Positions 6,659 to 14,389 of a DNA stretch of 38,192 nt are shown here, one piece after another. A program made the translations under genes and the position numbers. Under the pieces are notes generated by a model. The model made no database searches. It was not told the DNA's origin and saw only the letters and a list, made by a program, of their open reading frames with translations. The stretch covers positions 1 through 38,192 of the forward strand of contig CAZUAQ010000050.1 of NCBI GenBank assembly GCA_964618455.1, read 5' to 3'. The stretch's first letter is position 1. Every line of letters starts with the position of its first letter. This DNA comes from CAZUAQ01 sp964618455 (GTDB taxonomy: Bacteria > Planctomycetota > Phycisphaerae > UBA1845 > PWPN01).

Positions 6659-9600
6659 TTATTCGCCCTCACATGTCGGATCCACGGGCTGATCCTGGCC
6701 GGTCAGACATCGCTGCAGGACGGCAAAATCGACATGATCCACGTCGCTGTCGCCATCGAGCAAGGCATCGCTGCAATTCGGTTCCAGCTGCGGGATGGCG
6801 GGCCCTGATGCACATTGGATGAAGTGATCCACGTCCGCCTCGTCCACATCGCCATCCTGATCAAAGTCAGAGCTTACAGTTTCAGTCACAACGCGAATCT
6901 CGGTTTCCTGACCAATGCCGGAAAGCATCGAGCCGGTCACGCTGACGCTGGAATTTGCCGGATTGTAGGCGAATGTCGTCGGCGAACCATTCTCCAGAAC
7001 GTGAAGCGGCACGGCCGGACCGGGGATCCGTACATGCGTGTCGTACTGCAACGTTCCCCCGGTGAGATTCACCAGCCGGTGCGCGGCATACGCACTCGTT
7101 TCCACGACAGTCACGTCGACATGCACCGGGCCGACCTTGATGTTCCGATAAGTCATCTGCTGCCAGCTGCTCGGGAGTTTGGGACGCAGCACGAGGCGCT
7201 GATTCGGCGCATCCGGAACGTGATCCAGGAACAGCATGATCGCATCCGTGAAGAATGACATCGATTCCCACGCATTCGGCCAGGCGGTCTGAAGCGTGAA
7301 ATCTGTCTCCCCCGGGTAGAGAAGACTCGAAGTCGGCGCCATCTGTTCCGCGCCGAAACCGATCGGTCCCAGGAAATCCATGGTGCGCTCGATGCGGTCG
7401 CGATGGTTATCGATATGCGCCTTGCCGGGGACACTGTCCTGCAGCTTGGCGTAATATTGTCCGTACCACATCGTCGTCAGAAACCAGGGGCTGCCGTTGG
7501 GATTGGGGCTGCTGCCCGTGTTGTTCCAGTACGTATCGCCCCAGTAGCGATTGATCAGCCCCTCCCATTCGTTGCCGATGTTGGTCAGCGGCTGAACATT
7601 CCCGAAGCGATCCGCCGCCACACCGTTAATGCGATCCATCACGTGCACCGCGAGCGGATCATCGGCGGCATGCGTTTCGAACGGCCAGACGATCCCCAAC
7701 TGACTGATGTCCGTATTCTCCCCATCCCACACGAGCCGGGCGTCCAGCCCTCCGCGTATCGCATCGGCGCGCTGCGTGAACAGGGCGGCATCGTTGTGGT
7801 AATTGCACGTCCCCGGCCCCCCGGGACAGACCTGCTGGTCCATCACATCGGCAATGCGGGCCGCATCCTCGAGCCCGCGAACCACCGTCGCGTTGGAATA
7901 GACGAACGTATCGAACGCATCCTCCCAGACGTTGTTGCTGTACATCAGGTCGACCGATTCTTCGTAACGCAGGTTCGAGCTGATCGAGGAATCCTCGCTC
8001 ATGGCCCGCCCGGCTTCGAAGAACATCGTGTAATAGTCTTCAAGGAAGGCTGTTTCGCCCCGGGTGAGGTAATGGTAGTAGCCCGCCCAGGTCACGTTTG
8101 ATGTCTCATCCACCTGCGGCGCGTTCCAGACAATGAACCCGTCGGTGGTGTATTTCTGATACCAGAACCCCTTACCCCAGGTATCGTTATCGCGGTAGGC
8201 CACATCGCGCAGAAAGCGGAAGACCTCCGCCGCCTCCGCCGTGTGCCCGGTACGATCGAGAGTGACCGCCGCATAGAGGCCGTCGCGCGGCCAGACGAAC
8301 GGATAGGCCCCGTTGTGCATCCCCGCAATCACACCACCGTTTTCCCCATCCACGTGCAACGCCGTGGCCAGCAGTCCACGCCGGAACGTCTCGTCGAAGC
8401 GATCGTCCGGAAAATCGATCGTCACGCCCTCGGCCAGCCAGTTCTGCCAGTACGCCTCGGTGTCGCCCTGCACATCCGCCATGCTCGTCGCGTGGAACCA
8501 GTCCAGGACCGGGGCGATTTGAAAGTCATAAGTCCCCGTCGCCCCGGGGAAATTGTCGAACCCCCCGACGATCGCGACGTCCAGTTCCCGGGTCTCGCCG
8601 GGCGCCAGCGTCAGTCGCGTGCCGACCCAGCCCGCCTGATCATCCGGCGAGGAATCGCGCCAGGATCCGGATGCGGGGGTTCCCCCCGCCGAGCCCACGG
8701 CGTCGCATTGCTTGAGCGCTGCCGCCAGGTAGACGGAAACATCCTTGGTGTAATCCCCGAACGAGGTCGGGTTGTATTCCCCGCTGGACGACGTCTGTCG
8801 TTGGGTCCGGTCGTATCCCACCAGCGCTCCGCGCGGCTTGTCGGCGAACATCGCGTCGAAGCCGTCACCGCCATTCAGCGCGAAGTCCGCCACGTAATAG
8901 AAGTCGAGCGTGATCGCCGATGCGGACTCGTTGGTCAGCAGGTAACGCTTGATGGCCATGCCGCGGGCGGGCTGGTTTCCCTGGTCCGTCGGGTACGTGA
9001 TCCCGGAGGGGGCGAAGTCGTACTGCTCGACGAGAATGGAGGCGCCCTCCTTGACCAGACGTGACGACGAACCGATCACGTTCGTCTCCGGGAGGTAGGA
9101 CTGGGCATGATCGATGTAGGCATCCCCGGCTTCATTGCTGAGCCAGTAGGTTTTACCGTTGACGCGAAGCCCCGCCATCGCCTGGTTGAGATGCATCTGC
9201 CCCCGGAACCCGAGCGGCAGGCCCGGCGGAAAGGTATCATCGCCGTCGACATACCCTTCGTTCTTCGTCGAGATGCCCTGAACGCAACCCGCCGACGGAT
9301 AGTAGACGTCGTACGTCGTCCCGTTCCGGTCGATCATCGCGTTGATGTAGTTGTTGCCGACGACGCCTTCCTCTTTCCAGAAATGCACCGCCGGAAAACC
9401 GATCGTATGGTCGGCGTGGGGGTACCCCTTGCCGGGCCAGGGCAGTTCGACCTCGTAGATGAATGTCTCGGCAACCTGGGGATTCGTGTCACACACGTCG
9501 TCGCTGCAGCCGGTGTTGTTCGCGAATACCTCGATTCCGCCGCCACTGCTCCACACGCCGATCCTGTACTTCACGGTGGTCGCGAAAGGCTGCGAAGGGA

Positions 9601-9958
9601 TCTGGCCGCGAAGCCAGTCAATGTTGTTCGGCGTGTCGGGCTCATTCCGCACGAAGGTCATCGCGATGGACTGCCCCTGGGTTGCATTGCCGAAGGCGCC
9701 CTGGGGCTCGCTGCCGTCAGTGGTGTAGTAGATGGCCGCGGTATCCCAGAAGAACGAGTAGCCCACACGTGCCCAGATGGCGATGGCCTCGCCCTCCCGC
9801 GGGGCGTCCGGCTCGCGCATCGTGACTTCGGCCGATTCGCCAAAGACGTTTCCGGTGGGCTCGTGAGTTACGAACTCGGGCGTTGCCAGGGCAGATGGAA
9901 CCATCATGCCCGAAGCCAGCAGGCATAAGGTTGTCGCCTTGAGCAGTTGGATAAACAT
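6659..9958 (-). CDS. Secreted GH15 glucoamylase-type glycoside hydrolase with dockerin tail
   Basis: This is a 1099-residue exported enzyme of the glucoamylase/glucodextranase type, expected to release glucose from the ends of starch-like alpha-glucans. A signal peptide (about 1-26, ending SALAT) is followed by an extra N-terminal beta-domain (about 27-175). Next is the beta-sandwich N-domain usual in bacterial GH15 (about 185-500), and then the (alpha/alpha)6 catalytic domain. Catalytic-domain signatures are VWPRDG at about 555-560, a W-E-D motif near 678-680 that may contain the catalytic acid, and GAEQ with a glutamate near 871 that fits the catalytic base. From about 1032 there are two DxDxDxDVD calcium loops with the four-cysteine spacing shared by other proteins here. 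No strong Shine-Dalgarno is visible. It diverges from the GH13 gene, which suggests a shared starch regulon. Confidence 0.88.
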   Translation of the reverse strand: MFIQLLKATTLCLLASGMMVPSALATPEFVTHEPTGNVFGESAEVTMREPDAPREGEAIAIWARVGYSFFWDTAAIYYTTDGSEPQGAFGNATQGQSIAMTFVRNEPDTPNNIDWLRGQIPSQPFATTVKYRIGVWSSGGGIEVFANNTGCSDDVCDTNPQVAETFIYEVELPWPGKGYPHADHTIGFPAVHFWKEEGVVGNNYINAMIDRNGTTYDVYYPSAGCVQGISTKNEGYVDGDDTFPPGLPLGFRGQMHLNQAMAGLRVNGKTYWLSNEAGDAYIDHAQSYLPETNVIGSSSRLVKEGASILVEQYDFAPSGITYPTDQGNQPARGMAIKRYLLTNESASAITLDFYYVADFALNGGDGFDAMFADKPRGALVGYDRTQRQTSSSGEYNPTSFGDYTKDVSVYLAAALKQCDAVGSAGGTPASGSWRDSSPDDQAGWVGTRLTLAPGETRELDVAIVGGFDNFPGATGTYDFQIAPVLDWFHATSMADVQGDTEAYWQNWLAEGVTIDFPDDRFDETFRRGLLATALHVDGENGGVIAGMHNGAYPFVWPRDGLYAAVTLDRTGHTAEAAEVFRFLRDVAYRDNDTWGKGFWYQKYTTDGFIVWNAPQVDETSNVTWAGYYHYLTRGETAFLEDYYTMFFEAGRAMSEDSSISSNLRYEESVDLMYSNNVWEDAFDTFVYSNATVVRGLEDAARIADVMDQQVCPGGPGTCNYHNDAALFTQRADAIRGGLDARLVWDGENTDISQLGIVWPFETHAADDPLAVHVMDRINGVAADRFGNVQPLTNIGNEWEGLINRYWGDTYWNNTGSSPNPNGSPWFLTTMWYGQYYAKLQDSVPGKAHIDNHRDRIERTMDFLGPIGFGAEQMAPTSSLLYPGETDFTLQTAWPNAWESMSFFTDAIMLFLDHVPDAPNQRLVLRPKLPSSWQQMTYRNIKVGPVHVDVTVVETSAYAAHRLVNLTGGTLQYDTHVRIPGPAVPLHVLENGSPTTFAYNPANSSVSVTGSMLSGIGQETEIRVVTETVSSDFDQDGDVDEADVDHFIQCASGPAIPQLEPNCSDALLDGDSDVDHVDFAVLQRCLTGQDQPVDPTCEGE

Positions 9959-10411
9959 GCCGAGTACTCTCTCGGGGACTTGTTACATGGTCTCCGCCCG
10001 GTCTCACCAGACCTCAAGCAGATGCGTCGATGCGGACAGGAGGACTCTCTACGCACATGCGTGTTAGGCTTCGCGGTTCAGTGAACCTTGCGATGAGGTG
10101 CGAGTCTTACGTGATCCGTCAGATAAGAAATGCCATCTCCGCTCAGTATTTTTTAGCCTCAGCATCAATCTCGTGTCAAGAGAAAATCAGTGAATCCGCA
10201 TCAACGCGCGGGTTTGACTTCAACTTTTTGTCGCTTTCGGAGGTGTGTTTGGTCTATACTGATTTGCAGAGTCGTGGAGACTTATCGAATCGCGGATAAT
10301 TCTTAAACTCCCGCTGATGATGTTGGGCTCATTGCCAATTACGCAAGTCTGAAATCAGCGTCAAGCACCGATCACAGGCCCGAAGTCGGACGACCGGCGG
10401 AGTCTTTTAAA
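9959..10411. other. Divergent promoter region between GH15 and GH13
   Basis: This 453-nt non-coding region lies between the two divergently transcribed starch enzymes. It contains a good minus-strand promoter candidate (10150-10179). On the plus side there are AT-rich patches, with TATACT at 10255-10260 and GATAATTCTTAAA near 10295, but without a convincing -35 partner. It is the natural place for a starch- or maltose-responsive regulator to act on both genes. Confidence 0.55.
10150..10179 (-). promoter_or_regulatory. Candidate sigma-70 promoter for the GH15 gene
   Basis: On the minus strand a perfect TTGACA is followed after 18 nt by TAAAAA, running into AAATACT. It lies about 190 nt upstream of the GH15 start, in AT-rich sequence. 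The call rests on motif match and position only. Confidence 0.45.
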
Positions 10412-13045
10412 ATGCGTGCAGTTCGTTCACGGATTGTCATGAGTTTGGCGATACTCTTGATCACATGCGTCTGCCCCGTGTGGGGACAAGGCGTACCGGT
10501 CACGCTGCAATGGTTCGAGACTTCATGGGAAACCATGGAGGATCGTACGGCGGACGCGTTCATGGCTGGGTATCACCGCGTCTGGACGCCTCCCCCGTTT
10601 GAGTCGGGCGGAGATACGGCCAGTGTCGGTTATGACGTTTTTGATCGATTCAGCTTCGGAACCCCGGATGATCCGACGCGCTACGGAACCGGGGCGGGAC
10701 TGGAAGCCGTGGCGGCCGAACAGGACAAGGCCGGCATCGCCACGTTCATCGACCTCATCGTCAATCACAATGGCTTTCTCACCAAGGACACGCCGAACTT
10801 CGTCACCCAAGGCGACTACCCGGGATTCATCGTCACCGGCGGTGGAGACCCCCAGTTCGACGGTGACTTCCATACCGAGTTCGAGGATTGCGGCAGCAAC
10901 CCGATCATCTGTCGCATCGCGGGATTGATCGACATTGCCCAGGAAAGCAACAACGTCTTCATTCGCCACCCTGTGGATCCCTCAAATCCTCAGAACATCC
11001 CCGCCGGAACGCTCTACGACATTCCCGATCCCGCCAACCGGCAGTTCTATGCGGATACCGGTCTGCCGGCCAACAGCATCGGCATCCATCCGTTCAACGT
11101 GGCGGATCCGATGGCCGGCGATCCCGTGACGGAAAATGCCACCGGGCTGTTGTTGCGCAACATCCGCTGGCTGCTCGAAGTGGTCGGCATCGACGGGTTC
11201 CGCATCGATGCGGGCAAACATGTGCCGGACTGGTTCTTTCGCGATTTCTACGACCGGCACGTGTGGAATCGCGGCGGGTCGGATCTGGAGGGGAATCCGA
11301 CCACGCCGTTCAGCTTTAACGAGGTCTTCGAAGGCAGCTTCGACGTTCTCGATGACTACGTGTGCAAGGGGACGAACGGTAATTGCAACCCGGCCGACGG
11401 CGTGACCGGGAACCGCGACGTGCTCGACTTCCCGCTCTTCTTCGCTCTCACCAGCGAACTTAACGGCACGGGGCTCGGATCATGGCTCAACATCGTCAAT
11501 GCCAGCTTCGACCGGTACCAGGATAACAACGCCAACGACGGTGACTTCGGCGTCCAGTTCGTGCAGAGCCACGACAGCTTCGGCCCCGCCATGGACAACC
11601 TCGCCTACGCCTATCTCCTTACGCGCACCGGATCACCGGTCGTGTATTTTCGTGCCGAGGAATTCGGGACGCCGGAATTCCCCAAGGCCGGGCGAGGTGA
11701 CGCGCTGGGGGGTCAGTTCGGCAACCTGCTTCTGACGCTGCTGGACATTCACAACGAGTACGCGCGCGGGTCGTACATCGAGCGATGGATCGATGCCGAC
11801 GTACTCATCTTCGAACGGGACAACGCCTGCCTGGTGGGACTCAATGATCGCGCGGACGGCGGATACGACGAGCGGACCGTGTCCACGAACTTCGCGCCGG
11901 GACTTGTTCTCCACGAACTCACGGGCAACGCGAGCGACGCTACGGTGGATCCCAACAACGATCTCTTCGACACGGTGACGGTCGGCGCCGGTGGACAGAT
12001 CACCCTGCGCGTGCCGCGCGTGAAGAATGCCAACGATGTCAAGCACGATCGCAACTACGTCGTCTACGGCCCGGTGAATCCCGATGGCGATCTCACCATC
12101 TCTCCCGTCGCGTCGACGATTCCTGCCGATCCGCCCACCGATCCGAATGCCACCCGACGGCTGACGCCCATTGATGTCATCCAGTCCGACACCTTCGAGG
12201 TCAAGCTGGAAACCACGGATCCCGACAGCACCGATCCCGCCGAGGATGACCTCGCACTCCTGCGTATCGATGCCGGTATGGATCTCAACGGCAACGGCGG
12301 GGTCGACAATACCGATCCTGCCTTTGTCGGCTATGGCTATGAAACGTTCCTGACCGAGTCGGTTTCGCTGGAGTCCGGCGGGGTGGATGTCGGAGGAGGC
12401 GTGTTCAAGGGTCGCTATCGCCAGGCGATTGACGCGACGCAACTCTCCGAGGGCCGACATTATCTCAGCGTGATCGCCTTCCGGTCGCGCCCCGCCAACG
12501 CACCCACGATCTTCGAGACCTTCCGCAAGGTGATACTCGTCGATCGCGTACCCCCCGAGATTGAACTCGCATCCCCCGCCGAGAGCGAGGCGATCACACT
12601 GTCGAGTTTCAAGTTCGTGGTCCGCTCTCCGGATCGAACCGCCGATCGCATCCACATGTTCCTGGACCCGGCGCCGGGTGCGGATGTCGTGGCCATGGCT
12701 GAGCAGAACCTGGGTCTCGCGACGCAGGAGGATCGCGATACGTTCAAACTGACGCTCAACGGCCTGACGGCGGGCAATCATCGCCTCGTCATCGTGGCCT
12801 ATGAGCCGACGAGACCCGATCCGAGTGTCACCACCCTGAACGGCATCTCCGTGGTGATCAACGGGTTCGATGGGTTGGGGGATGTGACCGGGGATGGACG
12901 CGTGGACAACCGCGACATTTTTCCCCTGGTCGAAATGGTCAACCAGGGAGGGCAGTTCAGCCCGAACGCCGACTTCGACGGCGACGGTGATGTCGATGCG
13001 GACGATCTCGCGGGCATGGCCACGGTCCTAGGAGGTGGCGAATGA
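10412..13045 (+). CDS. Secreted GH13 alpha-amylase-type enzyme with C-terminal EF-hand (dockerin-like) tail
   Basis: This 877-residue exported enzyme is expected to cleave internal alpha-1,4 bonds of starch-like glucans. A signal peptide covers about residues 1-25 (ending VWGQG). The four GH13 regions are present: I, DLIVNH at about 114-119; II, GFRIDAGKH near 261-269 with the nucleophile Asp; III, FNEVFE near 301-306 with the acid/base Glu; and IV, FVQSHD near 384-389 with the third acid, with Ser where FVxNHD is common. The catalytic set therefore looks intact. After the barrel come beta-domains (about 560-815), then two EF-hand loops (DVTGDGRVD and DFDGDGDVD) without the cysteines of the neighbouring tails. 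The stop overlaps the next start (ATGA). A weak GGCGGAG lies about 11 nt before the chosen ATG; an internal ATG at codon 10 is also possible. Confidence 0.9.
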   Translation: MRAVRSRIVMSLAILLITCVCPVWGQGVPVTLQWFETSWETMEDRTADAFMAGYHRVWTPPPFESGGDTASVGYDVFDRFSFGTPDDPTRYGTGAGLEAVAAEQDKAGIATFIDLIVNHNGFLTKDTPNFVTQGDYPGFIVTGGGDPQFDGDFHTEFEDCGSNPIICRIAGLIDIAQESNNVFIRHPVDPSNPQNIPAGTLYDIPDPANRQFYADTGLPANSIGIHPFNVADPMAGDPVTENATGLLLRNIRWLLEVVGIDGFRIDAGKHVPDWFFRDFYDRHVWNRGGSDLEGNPTTPFSFNEVFEGSFDVLDDYVCKGTNGNCNPADGVTGNRDVLDFPLFFALTSELNGTGLGSWLNIVNASFDRYQDNNANDGDFGVQFVQSHDSFGPAMDNLAYAYLLTRTGSPVVYFRAEEFGTPEFPKAGRGDALGGQFGNLLLTLLDIHNEYARGSYIERWIDADVLIFERDNACLVGLNDRADGGYDERTVSTNFAPGLVLHELTGNASDATVDPNNDLFDTVTVGAGGQITLRVPRVKNANDVKHDRNYVVYGPVNPDGDLTISPVASTIPADPPTDPNATRRLTPIDVIQSDTFEVKLETTDPDSTDPAEDDLALLRIDAGMDLNGNGGVDNTDPAFVGYGYETFLTESVSLESGGVDVGGGVFKGRYRQAIDATQLSEGRHYLSVIAFRSRPANAPTIFETFRKVILVDRVPPEIELASPAESEAITLSSFKFVVRSPDRTADRIHMFLDPAPGADVVAMAEQNLGLATQEDRDTFKLTLNGLTAGNHRLVIVAYEPTRPDPSVTTLNGISVVINGFDGLGDVTGDGRVDNRDIFPLVEMVNQGGQFSPNADFDGDGDVDADDLAGMATVLGGGE

Positions 13046-13875
13046 ATCGATTCTTTGCCTTTATCGCGTTCATGTGGATGACGACCGTGGGCTTGAGCAC
13101 CGCCACTGCGGCCGACTTCTGGCTTCAGGAAGACGGCGTGGCAAGCCAGTACGGCAGTATCACGAATCCGACCCTCAACATGACTGAGAACGAAACCGTC
13201 TCCCTCTACATCTGGTACAACGACACGGGCACCACGCTCGGCTTCGATGGCATCGGCCTGGATGTGCGACTCATTAGTCTGGATGGAGGCTCCGCCGAGG
13301 CACAATTCGTGCCGGATGCGCAACCCGGCGTCTGGACCGGAACGACGGCAGGATCGCCGCGCGTCGATTCCGGAGGCGTCGGCGTGGATGATGCCAACGT
13401 CTTCGACCTCACCAACACCGATACGCTGCCCACGTCTGAAATACGGCTCGGGCGTCTGAACATCACCGCCACACAGGCGGGGACGGTCCTGGTCTTCTTT
13501 TGCGTCGGCGATGCACGCATCATCGACGAAGGCGACAGTGTCCCGTGTCGATTCGGCTTCGGATCCGGCTCGACTTCCCCCGAAAACCTGACCATCTTCG
13601 GCAGCAACGGCGGATTCTGCTCCAACGTTCAGGAGGCCACGCTGACGATCCAGCCAAGTCAACCGGCCGATGTCGATTTCGACCAGGATGTGGACATGGA
13701 TGATTACGCCTTGATCCAGAGCTGCTTCTCGGGCGAGTTCGTTCCGCAAACCGATCCCGCCTGTGCCCCCGCCATCCTGGACGGCGATGACGATGTCGAC
13801 ACCAACGACCTCAATCTCTTCCTCGGGTGTCTCTCCGGCGCCAACGTCCCCGCCGATCCGACCTGCCTGGATTGA
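13042..13875 (+). CDS. Secreted beta-sandwich protein with four-cysteine dockerin tail
   Basis: This 277-residue exported protein is translationally coupled to the GH13 gene by a 4-nt ATGA overlap. A signal peptide spans about 1-23 (ending TATAA). The N-terminal domain (about 24-200) is a beta-sandwich whose strand pattern (ETVSLYIWYND, then GLDVRLIS and GRLNITAT) resembles a divergent cohesin-like or carbohydrate-binding fold; no catalytic motif is seen. The tail from about residue 210 has DFDQDVDMDD and DGDDDVDTND calcium loops, with cysteines spaced C-x12-C-x21-C-x11-C exactly as in GH15 and the large minus-strand protein. Tight coupling to the amylase suggests a stoichiometric partner, such as a starch-binding or docking subunit. 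That role is inferred from position. Confidence 0.75.
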   Translation: MNRFFAFIAFMWMTTVGLSTATAADFWLQEDGVASQYGSITNPTLNMTENETVSLYIWYNDTGTTLGFDGIGLDVRLISLDGGSAEAQFVPDAQPGVWTGTTAGSPRVDSGGVGVDDANVFDLTNTDTLPTSEIRLGRLNITATQAGTVLVFFCVGDARIIDEGDSVPCRFGFGSGSTSPENLTIFGSNGGFCSNVQEATLTIQPSQPADVDFDQDVDMDDYALIQSCFSGEFVPQTDPACAPAILDGDDDVDTNDLNLFLGCLSGANVPADPTCLD

Positions 13876-14389
13876 TAAACGAGTACTTTCTTCAGCCTGC
13901 TCAACGTGTTGCCGGAAACGCTCGATCACATCATCAAGCATTTCACAGAGAGCCGGCGTAGAGAATCACGAGCGGCTTCGCATGGGCTGGATGCCTACAC
14001 GGTCTGCATGGCACCGTGACGGTTCACTCCAGATTCCGATGGTGTCGCGCGTCAGGAAGCGGCCGGTGGTGGGGTCGAGGCAGCGCGTGCGGTAGTCATA
14101 GAGCTGCGTTTCGGGGTCGTAGCGACGGCTGCACGTGTCGCTGGGCTACCGGACGCCGGCGGCGTATGCCGCGTCCCTTGCGGGCCCTGCCCCCAAGCCC
14201 CCGGCTTCGAAGCCCCAGCCGGAAAACACCGGAAGAGGCGAGATGGACATGGGCTCAAGATGAATCGACTCTCCCAAAGGCTGGAACATCAGATGGGAGC
14301 AGGTCACTGTCTGCTTGGTAGGTTGTGGCCGAGTTGCGCGGGACGGATTCACGAGGTCGATGGAAGGCTGCCATCGGGCCGTAATTCCT
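13876..14389. other. Convergent intergenic region with RHS-core relic
   Basis: This 514-nt stretch lies between the converging ends of the dockerin protein gene and the large minus-strand gene. It contains a broken RHS-repeat core (13966-14145). Just upstream of the relic on the minus strand is a GC-rich stretch whose best frame is glycine- and alanine-rich and ends in a stop. No clear intrinsic terminator was found for either flanking gene. Confidence 0.55.
13966..14145 (-). pseudogene. RHS-repeat-associated core fragment (relic)
   Basis: The minus-strand frame between two stops encodes about 59 residues containing the hallmark of the RHS/YD-repeat core: RRYDPETQLYDYRTR, then LDPTTGRFLTRDTIGIW. 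In intact RHS proteins this motif ends the beta-barrel shell, just before a variable C-terminal toxin or effector. Here there is no start codon, an in-frame stop lies just upstream, the reading frame stops about 22 residues after the motif, and no toxin domain or barrel remains. It is therefore a leftover of a once much larger gene, cut away by rearrangement. Confidence 0.75.

Noticed and set aside
7403..9928. Several plus-strand frames of 230-270 codons within the GH15 gene
   Set aside because: They are all antisense to an enzyme with clear catalytic motifs, and their products look like shadow translations.
10214..10260. TTGACT and TATACT as a plus-strand promoter for GH13
   Set aside because: The two elements are 35 nt apart, far beyond the usual 16-18 nt spacing.
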